The notes beneath the pieces were generated by a model. That model had not been told where the DNA came from. It worked only from the letters and a program-made list of their open reading frames with translations, and ran no database searches. A stretch of 29,063 nucleotides of DNA from HXMU1420-2 sp040830545 (lineage in GTDB: Bacteria; Pseudomonadota; Alphaproteobacteria; Rhodobacterales; Rhodobacteraceae), in the NCBI GenBank assembly GCA_040830545.1, contig JBFOMB010000159.1, positions 1 through 29,063 of the forward strand. Reading direction: 5' to 3'. Within the stretch, counting starts at the first letter, position 1; each line of letters opens with the position of its first letter. Made by a program: the position numbers and the translations under genes. Of the stretch, positions 1-7,080 are shown one piece after another.

Positions 1-596
1 GTCAACCGCCTCGAATCCTACCGGCTTCTGGCCTATGTCTGCATCCCTCGCGCCGAAGAAATCTCCACAATCTCATTCGCAGGCACTCGGCGGATCTTCG
101 GCCAGTCGCTATCCTCGTCGCCCTGGCCGATTGCCTCTGCACAATCTCATTCGCAGGCAATCGGCGGGTGTTCGGGCAGTGGCAATCCTCCATGCCGTCG
201 CGCTTCATCGAAGAATTGCCCGACGAACATGTAGAGGTCCTGTCGGCGCAGGGGCTCTATGGCAGCCAGATGGGTGGCGGGACCGGATTTGGCGGCGGCA
301 GCAACCTGGAAAGCCGCGCCATGCAGGCGGACGGGTATAATTCGCCCGGCTGGAAACGGCTACAGGCACGGGCCGGGCAATATGGCATGTCCCAACCCAA
401 AGAAAGCCGACACACAGTAATCGACCTGGAGGCCGTGTCAGGCTTCACCATGGGCGAGCGGGTGTTCCACCAGAAATTCGGTTACGGCGTGATTGTCGGC
501 ATGGAAGGCGACAAGCTGGAAATCGACTTTGAAAAGGCCGGTACGAAAAAGGTCGTCGCGCGGTTCGTGTCGGCCAGCGACGACATTCCGTTCTGA
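1..596 (+). pseudogene. 3' end of UvrD/PcrA-type DNA helicase, reading frame disrupted
   Basis: The frame from about 126 to 596 encodes the C-terminal tail of a superfamily 1 helicase of UvrD/PcrA type: the end of the helicase core (TISFAGNRRVFGQW), a Gly-rich linker, and a Tudor-like C-terminal domain (GERVFHQKFGYGVIVG, ending SDDIPF). Such helicases unwind DNA in nucleotide excision and mismatch repair. Bases 1-125 in frame 1 encode a degenerate version of the motif just upstream (LAYVCIPRAEE, where the family has a pattern like YVGITRAEE) followed by TISFAGTRRIFGQ. That frame runs on to a TAG at 232-234 without joining the second frame. The gene therefore cannot be read through: part of the motif occurs twice, 74 bp apart. 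The N-terminal bulk lies outside the window. It could be a true pseudogene or a poor contig end. Family assignment of the 3' part is secure. Confidence 0.75.
50..198 (+). repeat. Imperfect 74-bp tandem duplication inside the helicase gene
   Basis: The stretch starting at 66 (cacaatctcattcgcaggca) recurs at 140. The similarity continues on both sides with scattered substitutions, to about base 124 in the first copy and 198 in the second. The offset of 74 bp is not a multiple of three, so it shifts the frame. The second copy matches the helicase family better than the first. Confidence 0.7.
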
Positions 597-620
597 TCGA
601 AGGGTCAACGCGCCCTCGAT

Positions 621-911
621 TTACAGCCCCTCGACCAAAACCATATTAGTTCGCGCCGTGCGTTTGCGAATCTCGGCCAGCGCGACGTAGTCGGGATCGT
701 CCTTCCAGGCACGTGCAGCGTCCAGCGACGGGAACTCCATCAACACGACACCATCATGCACCCATTCGCCCTCGATTATGTCCAGCGGCTTTGATGATAC
801 CGTCAACAGCCGCCCGCCGTGCCGTTCAAAGATCGGCATGAAACCCGCAAGATACCCCTGATACCCATCCGGGTCGTCAATCTGAATTTGCGCAATGAAA
901 TATGCTGGCAT
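621..911 (-). CDS. DUF1330 family protein (small ferredoxin-like fold)
   Basis: A 96-residue protein starting MPAYFIAQIQIDDPDGYQ, with the DUF1330 pattern: Y-x-x-Y early, a Gly-Gly-Arg-Leu strand near residues 32-35, a mid-protein VVLMEFPS strand and the downstream A-R-A-W-x-x-D-P-D-Y helix. The family is a dimeric alpha/beta barrel-like fold with no firmly established reaction. The ATG at 911 is chosen because the purine-rich AGGGGGG ribosome site lies just upstream and because the length then matches the family's usual 95-100 residues. An in-frame extension to 1073 would run into the hairpin array and is not family-like. The gene is convergent with the helicase fragment. The hairpin array terminator at 960-966 lies just upstream on the same strand, so the gene probably has its own promoter between 912 and 960. 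Confidence 0.85.
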   Translation of the reverse strand: MPAYFIAQIQIDDPDGYQGYLAGFMPIFERHGGRLLTVSSKPLDIIEGEWVHDGVVLMEFPSLDAARAWKDDPDYVALAEIRKRTARTNMVLVEGL

Positions 912-959
912 GGTTGTCCCCCCTGACACCCACTCTAACAGATGACAGGTCTCAAAACG

Positions 960-1000
960 AAAAAAACGACGACGCCAGGGAGGAGGAGAGGCGCCGTCGT
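960..1000 (-). terminator. Rho-independent terminator closing the small RNA array
   Basis: On the minus strand an 11-bp stem (1000-990 with 976-966, one G-U pair) is followed by seven consecutive U (966-960). The loop is the pyrimidine-rich motif itself, so the last functional hairpin doubles as terminator. The U-run fixes the array to the minus strand. Confidence 0.85.
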
Positions 1001-1137
1001 TCTCTTCATGTGCCCGACCTAAGGGAGGAGGAGTGGCCGAGCAACATTCCGGGGAAGAAATGTGCGGCGACACCGAAGGGAGGAGATGGTGCCGCCGCTA
1101 ATTACAGGCCCTCTAGGGAGGAGGAGAAGAGGACCTG
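960..1137 (-). ncRNA. Array of four hairpins with CCUCCUCCC-type loops (cuckoo / CcsR-like small RNAs)
   Basis: Read on the minus strand, four hairpins follow each other: 1137-1105, 1098-1064, 1042-1012 and 1000-966. Stems are 10, 11, 8 and 11 bp, all closing with only G-U wobbles. Each loop presents a pyrimidine run: CUCCUCCUCCC in three, and CUCCUCCC in the second. The last hairpin is followed by seven U. This copies the anti-Shine-Dalgarno motif. In Rhodobacter, the stress-induced CcsR RNAs ('cuckoo' family) have CCUCCUCCC in hairpin loops, occur in tandem, and are made with a small DUF1127 protein. No DUF1127 gene is visible here. Whether this is one transcript or two double-hairpin RNAs cannot be told from sequence. 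The 5' end is unknown; a weak promoter-like TTGTGC/TTATCT pair lies near 1190-1165. Confidence 0.8.
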
Positions 1138-1305
1138 AACCGTTCATCCCGTTTCGATAAACAAGATAAGGAAATGCTGCGTATGCACAATGTTTTTTTG
1201 CGCAATGCTGCCATGCAGCAAAAACATGGGTCCACTGGTCAATTCCTGGGCGTTGCGCACAGTCCGCAGGCAGATAACCAGATCACCGAAACGTGAGTGT
1301 GGTTT

Positions 1306-1360
1306 TGGGAAGTTATGGGACGCGGGATTTTATGGGACGGCCTGACGGGAATTCGTGGGA
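1306..1360 (+). promoter_or_regulatory. Three pairs of (T/C)GGGA boxes with 10-bp spacing, probable MraZ operator
   Basis: (T/C)GGGA occurs at 1306, 1316, 1323, 1333, 1346 and 1356. This makes three pairs, each exactly 10 bp apart (box, five bases, box). MraZ of Escherichia coli binds TGGGN direct repeats separated by five bases in its own promoter. The pairs lie about 600 bp before mraZ, so the mraZ promoter may be far upstream, consistent with a long leader. The boxes are seen directly; binding is inferred. Confidence 0.6.
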
Positions 1361-1491
1361 CAGGTCGCGGAGGGTCGCTCAAGTTCTCGAATCAAGTCTG
1401 TGATTCACAGTGCTTCACGGGACAGTTTGCCTTTATTTACAAGAACAAACAGGAAACACTTACATTTTTTCCTCAACGGAAGGAAAAATAT

Positions 1492-1506
1492 CGGGAAAAT
1501 ATGGGA
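1492..1506 (+). promoter_or_regulatory. Further GGGA box pair, possible MraZ site
   Basis: CGGGA at 1492 and TGGGA at 1502 repeat the exact 10-bp period of the upstream cluster. An isolated pair could be chance, but the same geometry recurs on both sides of it. Confidence 0.4.
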
Positions 1507-1662
1507 CCGATCTGGGGTATCTCGATCCATCTATATGTTGTGCTTGTTTCCCACTTTTCAACAATAACAAGTCTATTTGGCCCAATTTTCGCTAAATCCA
1601 ACCATACATCTGAACCTGCCAGGGCTTCAGCGGCCAGCTCAGTGGGTCACAAGACTATTGAT

Positions 1663-1687
1663 TTCCATGTTTTCCCATGTCATCCCT
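1663..1687 (-). promoter_or_regulatory. Inverted triple box (TTCCA, TCCCA, TCCCT at 10-bp period), possible MraZ site
   Basis: On the plus strand TTCCA, TCCCA and TCCCT start at 1663, 1673 and 1683. On the minus strand they read AGGGA-N5-TGGGA-N5-TGGAA. Three boxes with five-base spacers is the arrangement of the known E. coli MraZ operator. The position fits a promoter for a leader RNA of about 200 nt ending at the hairpin at 1863-1896. Confidence 0.4.
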
Positions 1688-1689
1688 TA

Positions 1690-1904
1690 TGCATCGAACG
1701 AGGACGAGGCAGCAGGGGCACCAAGACCCCGAACCAAAAACAAAAAGCAGGGTTCATACAGGCACTACGCTTCATGCGAAAACAGAGAGCCGGCGCGCGG
1801 GCGAGCAGACATCCCCCCAGGGGGCGCGCGCAGCTGGCCCCCCCGCAAGGCGGGACGAGGGCGGCGGGTTGAACAGTGGCAGCAGTTCAACCCGCCGTTT
1901 CCTC
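1690..1904 (+). ncRNA. mraZ leader RNA, UpsM-like (5' end uncertain)
   Basis: In Rhodobacter sphaeroides the division cluster has an unusually long mraZ leader, and termination inside it releases the abundant small RNA UpsM. Here too mraZ has no protein gene for about 1 kb upstream, and a strong terminator lies at 1863-1904, some 55 bp before the mraZ start. The 5' boundary given is only a guess from the roughly 200-nt size of UpsM. No clear -35/-10 pair was found. Sequence similarity to UpsM itself could not be checked. Confidence 0.5.
1863..1904 (+). terminator. Terminator/attenuator hairpin in the mraZ leader
   Basis: A perfect 12-bp stem pairs 1863-1874 (GGCGGGTTGAAC) with 1885-1896 around a 10-base loop. 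It is followed by GTTTCCTCTT, a moderate T-rich tract. The hairpin lies about 60 bp before the mraZ start and on the sense strand, so it would control read-through into the whole division cluster. Confidence 0.75.
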
Positions 1905-1957
1905 TTCTGAGGGGGAGCATAGCAATCGCGGGGGCGCGAGCAAAGGGACGAAACGGT

Positions 1958-2458
1958 TTGGGCCGCAGGTTCAGAGGCGAAAGCCACCACAAGGTGGACA
2001 GCAAAGGCAGGGTGTCGATCCCGGCCTCTTTTCGCCGTGTGCTGGAGGCAGAAGACCCGAACTGGAAATCCGGTGAAGCGCCTGAGCTTGTGATCGTCTA
2101 TGGCGACAAGCGCCGCAGCTTCCTTGAATGTTATACTATGAACGCGATCGAAGAGGTCGACGACAAGATCGACGCCCTTCCCCGCGGGTCCATGGAACGC
2201 AAGGCGTTGCAGCGTATGTTCCACGGGCAATCCTTTCCGACAACGGTGGACGAAACCGGTCGTCTGGTCCTGCCTGCCAAGCTGCGTCAAAAAATTGGAC
2301 TGGAAGGCGAGGCGTTTTTCATCTCGGCCGGGGACACGTTCCAGATCTGGAAGCCCGAGACTTATGAGGAAGACAGCCTGAAATCCGAGGAATGGCTGGA
2401 CGATCAGGGCGAGGATTTCGACCCGCTGATCTATCTCGATGGTGCGGGGGATACATGA
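1958..2458 (+). CDS. mraZ: Transcriptional regulator MraZ
   Basis: A 166-residue MraZ with the two SpoVT/AbrB-like repeats of the family: the first with DSKGR at residues 14-18 and IPA after it, the second with DETGR at 98-102 and LPA after it. MraZ is a ring-forming DNA-binding protein that represses its own division cluster in E. coli. The start is TTG at 1958, giving MGRRFRGESHHKVD as expected for alphaproteobacterial MraZ. No in-frame ATG or GTG lies close by, and AAAGGGA at 1942-1948 gives a good ribosome site nine bases upstream. An acidic tail after about residue 136 is lineage-specific. First gene of the cluster. It is likely controlled by the phased GGGA boxes and by the leader terminator. 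Identification is secure; the TTG start is likely. Confidence 0.95.
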   Translation: MGRRFRGESHHKVDSKGRVSIPASFRRVLEAEDPNWKSGEAPELVIVYGDKRRSFLECYTMNAIEEVDDKIDALPRGSMERKALQRMFHGQSFPTTVDETGRLVLPAKLRQKIGLEGEAFFISAGDTFQIWKPETYEEDSLKSEEWLDDQGEDFDPLIYLDGAGDT

Positions 2459-2462
2459 TCCC

Positions 2463-3458
2463 ATGGCTGCCGAGGCCCCTTCAGACCCGGTCCAGCCGCA
2501 CATCCCGGTTTTGTTGCGTCCTTTGCTCGAGGCCGTCGCGCCGGTGTCTGGCACATGGCTCGACGGCACATTTGGTGCGGGTGGCTATTCGCGTGCGCTT
2601 TTGGAGGCAGGCGCGGACAAGGTCATCGGTGTGGACCGCGATCCGCTGGCGTTTGACATGGCGCAGGACTGGGCGGGTGGGTATGGTGACCAGCTGGTTT
2701 TACAGCCCGGCAATTTTGCCGACATGGACGACTACGCCAGCGACCTGGATGGTGTGGTTCTGGACCTTGGCGTGTCTTCCATGCAGCTGGATCAGGCCGA
2801 GCGCGGGTTTTCCTTCATGAAAGACGGGCCACTGGATATGCGCATGTCGCAGGACGGGCCGTCCGCTGCCGATCTGGTGAACAACGCGGATGAGGGCGAG
2901 CTTGCCGACATCCTGTACCTCTACGGTGAAGAACGCGCGAGCCGTCGGATTGCCAAGGCGATCACGCGCGCTCGAACCGCCGCGCCCATCGAAACCACAT
3001 TGCAACTGGTCGATGTGGTCGAGGGCTGCCTGCCCCCTGCCCGTCCCGGACAATCGCACCCGGCGACGCGTAGCTTTCAAGCGCTCCGAATCGCCGTGAA
3101 CGCGGAATATGACGCACTCCATCAGGGGCTTATGGCGGCAGAGCGCGCCTTGCGTCCCGGTGGGCAACTGGCGGTGGTCAGTTTCCATTCCATCGAGGAC
3201 CGCATGGTCAAACGGTTCCTGCAGAACCGATCTGGCGGCGGTGGACGGGCCAACCGTTATGCGCCTGAGGCGCAGGAAATGCAGCCGCGGTTTACATTGA
3301 AGTCGCGCAAATCCATTGCAGCGGACGATGTCGAACTGGCCGAAAACCCGCGTGCCCGGTCTGCCCGGTTGCGCGTGGCGGTGCGCACAGACGCACCCGC
3401 AGGAGAAGTCGAAGCGCGGGACATTGGCATGCCGATGAAACGCAAGGGGGGATCATGA
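2463..3458 (+). CDS. rsmH: 16S rRNA (cytosine1402-N4)-methyltransferase RsmH
   Basis: A 331-residue SAM-dependent methyltransferase that methylates N4 of C1402 in the 30S P site. It shows the N-terminal HIPVLL segment and the SAM-binding loop DGTFGAGGYS at residues 34-43. GVDRDPLA follows, then LDLGVSSMQLD, the R-G-F-S-F segment and the late VVSFHSIEDRMVK motif, all RsmH hallmarks. The start at 2463 (MAAEAP) is preferred over ATG 2439 or GTG 2442 because it has GGGGG upstream and fits the family N-terminus. It lies four bases after the mraZ stop, so translation is probably coupled. The 3' end overlaps ftsL by ATGA. Length and motifs are ordinary. Confidence 0.96.
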   Translation: MAAEAPSDPVQPHIPVLLRPLLEAVAPVSGTWLDGTFGAGGYSRALLEAGADKVIGVDRDPLAFDMAQDWAGGYGDQLVLQPGNFADMDDYASDLDGVVLDLGVSSMQLDQAERGFSFMKDGPLDMRMSQDGPSAADLVNNADEGELADILYLYGEERASRRIAKAITRARTAAPIETTLQLVDVVEGCLPPARPGQSHPATRSFQALRIAVNAEYDALHQGLMAAERALRPGGQLAVVSFHSIEDRMVKRFLQNRSGGGGRANRYAPEAQEMQPRFTLKSRKSIAADDVELAENPRARSARLRVAVRTDAPAGEVEARDIGMPMKRKGGS

Positions 3459-3802
3459 GAGGGCTGCTGTATATATTGACGGCACTGGGCGTGTTTGGTT
3501 TGGCCTTTTGGGCCTATCGTGAAAATTATGCGACCCAGCAGGTGTTGTCCGAAACCCGATCCCTACAGGGCCAGATTGGCGAGGCGCAGGTGCGGCTGAG
3601 CGTTCTGCGCGCGGAATGGGCCTATCTGAACCGCCCGGACCGTCTGTTGGAGTTGGCCGAAATCAACTTTACCCGCCTTGGGCTGCTGCCGCTGCGCCCT
3701 GATCAGTTTGGCCGTGTGGACGAGGTCAGCTATCCCCCTGACCCACTGCTGGACATCACCAACGTGATCGAAGTGACCGGCGTGGAAGGGCAGAACCCAT
3801 GA
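3455..3802 (+). CDS. ftsL: Cell division protein FtsL
   Basis: A 115-residue bitopic membrane protein. A short N-terminus is followed by one hydrophobic segment (residues about 3-20), then a periplasmic helix (about 25-60) with heptad-like spacing. A tail containing NRPDRLLELA follows, a typical FtsL signature. FtsL forms a complex with FtsB and FtsQ and activates FtsWI septal peptidoglycan synthesis. The gene sits exactly between rsmH and ftsI, as in most division clusters. Both junctions are 4-nt ATGA overlaps, so it is translated with its neighbours. FtsL is poorly conserved; the call rests on size, topology and position. Confidence 0.9.
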   Translation: MRGLLYILTALGVFGLAFWAYRENYATQQVLSETRSLQGQIGEAQVRLSVLRAEWAYLNRPDRLLELAEINFTRLGLLPLRPDQFGRVDEVSYPPDPLLDITNVIEVTGVEGQNP

Positions 3803-5583
3803 TCCGCACGCCACTGCGCCCGCTTGCGCGAATCCTGCCGGCCCGGGCCAAGGGCGAAAACCCGGATGCCATCGAACGCGAAAACATCCGTCGCCGTCAC
3901 GAGGAAATGCAGACCAAGGCCCGCGCGCGGGCAGAGAGTCGTCTGCTGGTGATGGGGCTGTCCTTCCTATGCGCTTTTGTCGTGATTGGCGGGCGCATGG
4001 CAATGATGGCAACATCTGAGCCATACGAGCCGCTGTCGAATGTCTCGGGCGCGGTGATCGCCAACCAACGTGCCGATATTGTGGACCGCGAAGGGCGCAT
4101 TCTGGCGACCAATTTCGAAACGCACTCTCTTTATGCGCAGCCGCCGTTGATGGTTGATCCGGTAGAGGCGGCCAAAGGTCTGGTGAAAATCTTCCCAGAC
4201 CTTGATGAAAAGCGCCTGATTCAGGACTTCACGGGCAAACGCAAATTCCTGTGGATCAAGAAACGCATCAGCCCCGAGCAGAAACAAGCGGTGCACGATC
4301 TGGGCGATCCCGGTCTGCTGTTTGGACCGCGTGAAATGCGGCTTTATCCCAATGGCAAACTGGCTGCGCATGTGCTGGGCGGGGCCAGCTTCGGCAAAGA
4401 AGGCGTAAGTTCCGCCGAGGTGATCGGTGTTGCGGGTGTGGAAAAGCAGTTCGACACCTATCTGCGTGACCCGGCAAATGGCGACAAACCCCTGCGCCTG
4501 TCGCTGGATTTAACCGTTCAGGCGGCGATGGAGCGTGTGCTCTATGGCGGGATGCGCCTGATGGATGCAAAGGGCGCGGCAGGCATCCTGATGGACGTGC
4601 ATACGGGCGAAGTGATCGCTGTGTCCTCTCTTCCCAGCTTTGACCCGAACGACCGCCCGCGCGCGCCCATTGAGGGTGAGGAACCAGGCGACAGCCCATT
4701 GTTCAACCGCGCAGTACAGGGCGTGTACGAGCTCGGTTCCACCTTCAAGATATTCGCCGCGGCGCAAGCGATGGACCTGGGGTTGATGAACCCTGAAACC
4801 ATGGTCGACATTCGTGGCCCGCTGAAGTGGGGCAAGTTCCGGATCAAGGATTTTCGCAACTACGGCAGTGCCTTGTCGCTGACCAAGGTGATCGTGAAAT
4901 CCTCCAACATCGGGACGGCGCGCATCGCCCAGCAGATCGGAGCGAAGCGGCAAAAGGAATTCCTGGCGGCGCTTGGCATGTTCGATCCGACCCCGTTTGA
5001 GATTGTCGAAGCTTCCGGCTCGCAACCTTTGTTGCCGCCCCAATGGTCCGAATTGTCGGCCATGACCATTTCCTACGGCCACGGCATTTCCACCAGCCCG
5101 ATGCATTTGGCAGCAGGCTACGCAGCGATTGCCAATGGCGGGCACTATGTCAGCCCCACGGTTCTGAAACAGGACGGCCCACAATTGGGCCCGCGCGTTA
5201 TGTCGGCAGCTTCCGCCAATGCAGCGAACAAGATGTTGCGCAAGGTGGTGAGCGAAGGCACGGCCAGCTTTGGTGAGGTGCCGGGATACGCGGTGGGCGG
5301 CAAAACCGGCACGGCGGACAAACCCAAGCCGCGCGGTGGGTATTACGAGGACAAGGTGATCGCGACTTTCGCCAGCATTTTCCCGGCGCATGACCCGAAA
5401 TACGTGGTGATCGTCACGCTGGACGAACCTGAGGTCTACACGTTGGGCGAAACCCGCCGGACCGCTGGCTGGACCGCTGTTCCCGTCGCCGCCGAACTGA
5501 TCCGTCGCGTCGCGCCCCTTCTGGGGTTGCGGCCACAGCTTGAACCTGGTCAGGCCGGTGGCGTAACACTGACATCAAACTAA
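3799..5583 (+). CDS. ftsI: Septal peptidoglycan transpeptidase FtsI (PBP3)
   Basis: A 594-residue class B penicillin-binding protein that cross-links septal peptidoglycan with FtsW. A basic cytoplasmic N-terminus is followed by one membrane segment at about 47-70. The periplasmic pedestal region (NQRADIVDREGRILA) comes next, then the transpeptidase domain. All three catalytic motifs are present: S314-T-F-K317 with the acylated serine, S368-S-N370, and K502-T-G504. The start overlaps the ftsL stop by ATGA. The 18-base gap to murE contains the murE ribosome site. The protein is a normal length and nothing essential is missing. Confidence 0.97.
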   Translation: MIRTPLRPLARILPARAKGENPDAIERENIRRRHEEMQTKARARAESRLLVMGLSFLCAFVVIGGRMAMMATSEPYEPLSNVSGAVIANQRADIVDREGRILATNFETHSLYAQPPLMVDPVEAAKGLVKIFPDLDEKRLIQDFTGKRKFLWIKKRISPEQKQAVHDLGDPGLLFGPREMRLYPNGKLAAHVLGGASFGKEGVSSAEVIGVAGVEKQFDTYLRDPANGDKPLRLSLDLTVQAAMERVLYGGMRLMDAKGAAGILMDVHTGEVIAVSSLPSFDPNDRPRAPIEGEEPGDSPLFNRAVQGVYELGSTFKIFAAAQAMDLGLMNPETMVDIRGPLKWGKFRIKDFRNYGSALSLTKVIVKSSNIGTARIAQQIGAKRQKEFLAALGMFDPTPFEIVEASGSQPLLPPQWSELSAMTISYGHGISTSPMHLAAGYAAIANGGHYVSPTVLKQDGPQLGPRVMSAASANAANKMLRKVVSEGTASFGEVPGYAVGGKTGTADKPKPRGGYYEDKVIATFASIFPAHDPKYVVIVTLDEPEVYTLGETRRTAGWTAVPVAAELIRRVAPLLGLRPQLEPGQAGGVTLTSN

Positions 5584-5601
5584 TAGGGTGAAAGGGGCGC
5601 A

Positions 5602-7080
5602 ATGGCGGTGACGAAACTTCTCAGCCAGTTGGCCCTGACGGCGCGCGGCGGACAGGATACCGAGATTACCGGGCTATCGGTGGACAGCCGACAGGTACAA
5701 CCCGGCCACTTGTTCGCCGCCCTGCCCGGCACACAGGTGCACGGTGCGCAGTTTATTCCTGCGGTACTGGAGGCGGGCGCGGCCGCGATCCTGACAGACA
5801 TGGAAGGGGCCGCCCTGGCTGATGAGGCGCTGGACCAGTCCCACGCCGCGTTGGTTGTGGTCGAGGACCCACGGCAAGCTCTGGCCTATGCTGCCGCTCT
5901 GTGGTTTGGTCGCCAGCCCGAAGTCATGGCGGCGGTGACCGGCACAAATGGCAAAACGTCGGTCGCAACTTTCCTGCGTCAGATTTGGACGGAACTGGGC
6001 CACGCCGCGATTAACCTTGGCACAACGGGGGTCGAGGGCGCATGGACCGCCCCGCTGGCCCACACCACGCCGGAACCGATCACACTGCATCGCGCTCTGG
6101 CCGAAGCTGCGCGAAACGGGGTGACACATGCGGCGATGGAGGCTTCCAGCCACGGGCTGGAACAACGGCGGCTGGATGCGGTTCAGTTGCAGGCCGCCGG
6201 GTTCACGAATTTCACCCAGGACCATCTGGATTACCACGAGAACTTTGACGCCTATTTTGCAGCCAAAGCCGGGCTGTTCCGCCGGGTGATCGGCGAAGAC
6301 GGCTGCGCCGCGATCAACCTCGATGACCCGCGCGGGTCCGAAATGCGGGCAATTGCCGCTGCACGGGGCCTGTCTGTGGTGACTGTCGGCCAAGGTGTTG
6401 GCAATCTGTCCCTGCTGAACCAACGGTTTGACGCGACAGGTCAACAAATCCGGTTCTCGTGGGAGGGCACTCCGTATCAGACGCGTCTGAACCTGATCGG
6501 AGGGTTTCAGGCCGAAAACGTGCTGATGGCCTGCGCGCTGGCCATTGCCTGCAACGAAGCGCCGGAGGATGTGTTTGAAACCCTGCCGCGCCTGACCACG
6601 GTGCGGGGCCGTATGCAGCTGGTTGCCACCCGGTCGAACGAGGCGACGGTGTTTGTCGACTATGCCCACACGCCGGATGCGGTGGCGACAGCCATACAGG
6701 CGCTGCGCCCGCACGTGATGGGACGGCTGATTGCGATTGTAGGCGCGGGCGGCGACCGGGATGCGGGCAAACGGCCCCTGATGGGGCAAGCCGCACATGA
6801 TCACGCGGATATGGTCATTGTTACCGACGACAACCCCCGCAGCGAAGATCCGGCTTTCATACGAGCCGCCGTTCTGGACGGTGCACCCGGCGCGATGGAG
6901 GTTGGCGACCGGGCCGAGGCCATCCTGCGGGGTGTTGATGCGCTGGAAGCGGGGGATGCCCTGCTGATTGCGGGCAAAGGGCATGAAACCGGGCAGATCG
7001 TTGGCGACGACGTTCTGCCGTTTGACGACGCGGAACAGGCCAGCGTCGCCGTGGCCGCGCTGGACGGAGGTGTGGCATGA
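5602..7080 (+). CDS. murE: UDP-MurNAc-L-Ala-D-Glu:meso-diaminopimelate ligase MurE
   Basis: A 492-residue cytoplasmic Mur ligase that adds meso-diaminopimelate to UDP-MurNAc-dipeptide with ATP. Visible are the N-terminal UDP-binding domain (DSR at 28-30), the ATP loop GTNGKTS at 114-120, the central ligase domain with HTTPE and ASSHGL, and the C-terminal domain. The latter carries DNPR at residues 410-413 followed by SEDP, the signature selecting diaminopimelate rather than lysine. This predicts a standard Gram-negative stem peptide. The ATG at 5602 has GAAAGGGG five bases upstream. It overlaps murF by ATGA. Confidence 0.97.
   Translation: MAVTKLLSQLALTARGGQDTEITGLSVDSRQVQPGHLFAALPGTQVHGAQFIPAVLEAGAAAILTDMEGAALADEALDQSHAALVVVEDPRQALAYAAALWFGRQPEVMAAVTGTNGKTSVATFLRQIWTELGHAAINLGTTGVEGAWTAPLAHTTPEPITLHRALAEAARNGVTHAAMEASSHGLEQRRLDAVQLQAAGFTNFTQDHLDYHENFDAYFAAKAGLFRRVIGEDGCAAINLDDPRGSEMRAIAAARGLSVVTVGQGVGNLSLLNQRFDATGQQIRFSWEGTPYQTRLNLIGGFQAENVLMACALAIACNEAPEDVFETLPRLTTVRGRMQLVATRSNEATVFVDYAHTPDAVATAIQALRPHVMGRLIAIVGAGGDRDAGKRPLMGQAAHDHADMVIVTDDNPRSEDPAFIRAAVLDGAPGAMEVGDRAEAILRGVDALEAGDALLIAGKGHETGQIVGDDVLPFDDAEQASVAVAALDGGVA

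Noticed and set aside
977..1127. Repeated GGGAGGAGG on the plus strand as tandem ribosome binding sites for small peptides
   Set aside because: No start codons with open frames follow at proper distance. The hairpins and U-tract make sense only on the minus strand.
1297..1957. Long open frames through the mraZ leader, one of them extending mraZ upstream to 1577
   Set aside because: The encoded sequence is low in conserved character, runs through a terminator hairpin and operator-like repeats, and the MraZ family starts at MGRRFRGE. The frames are open because of GC bias.
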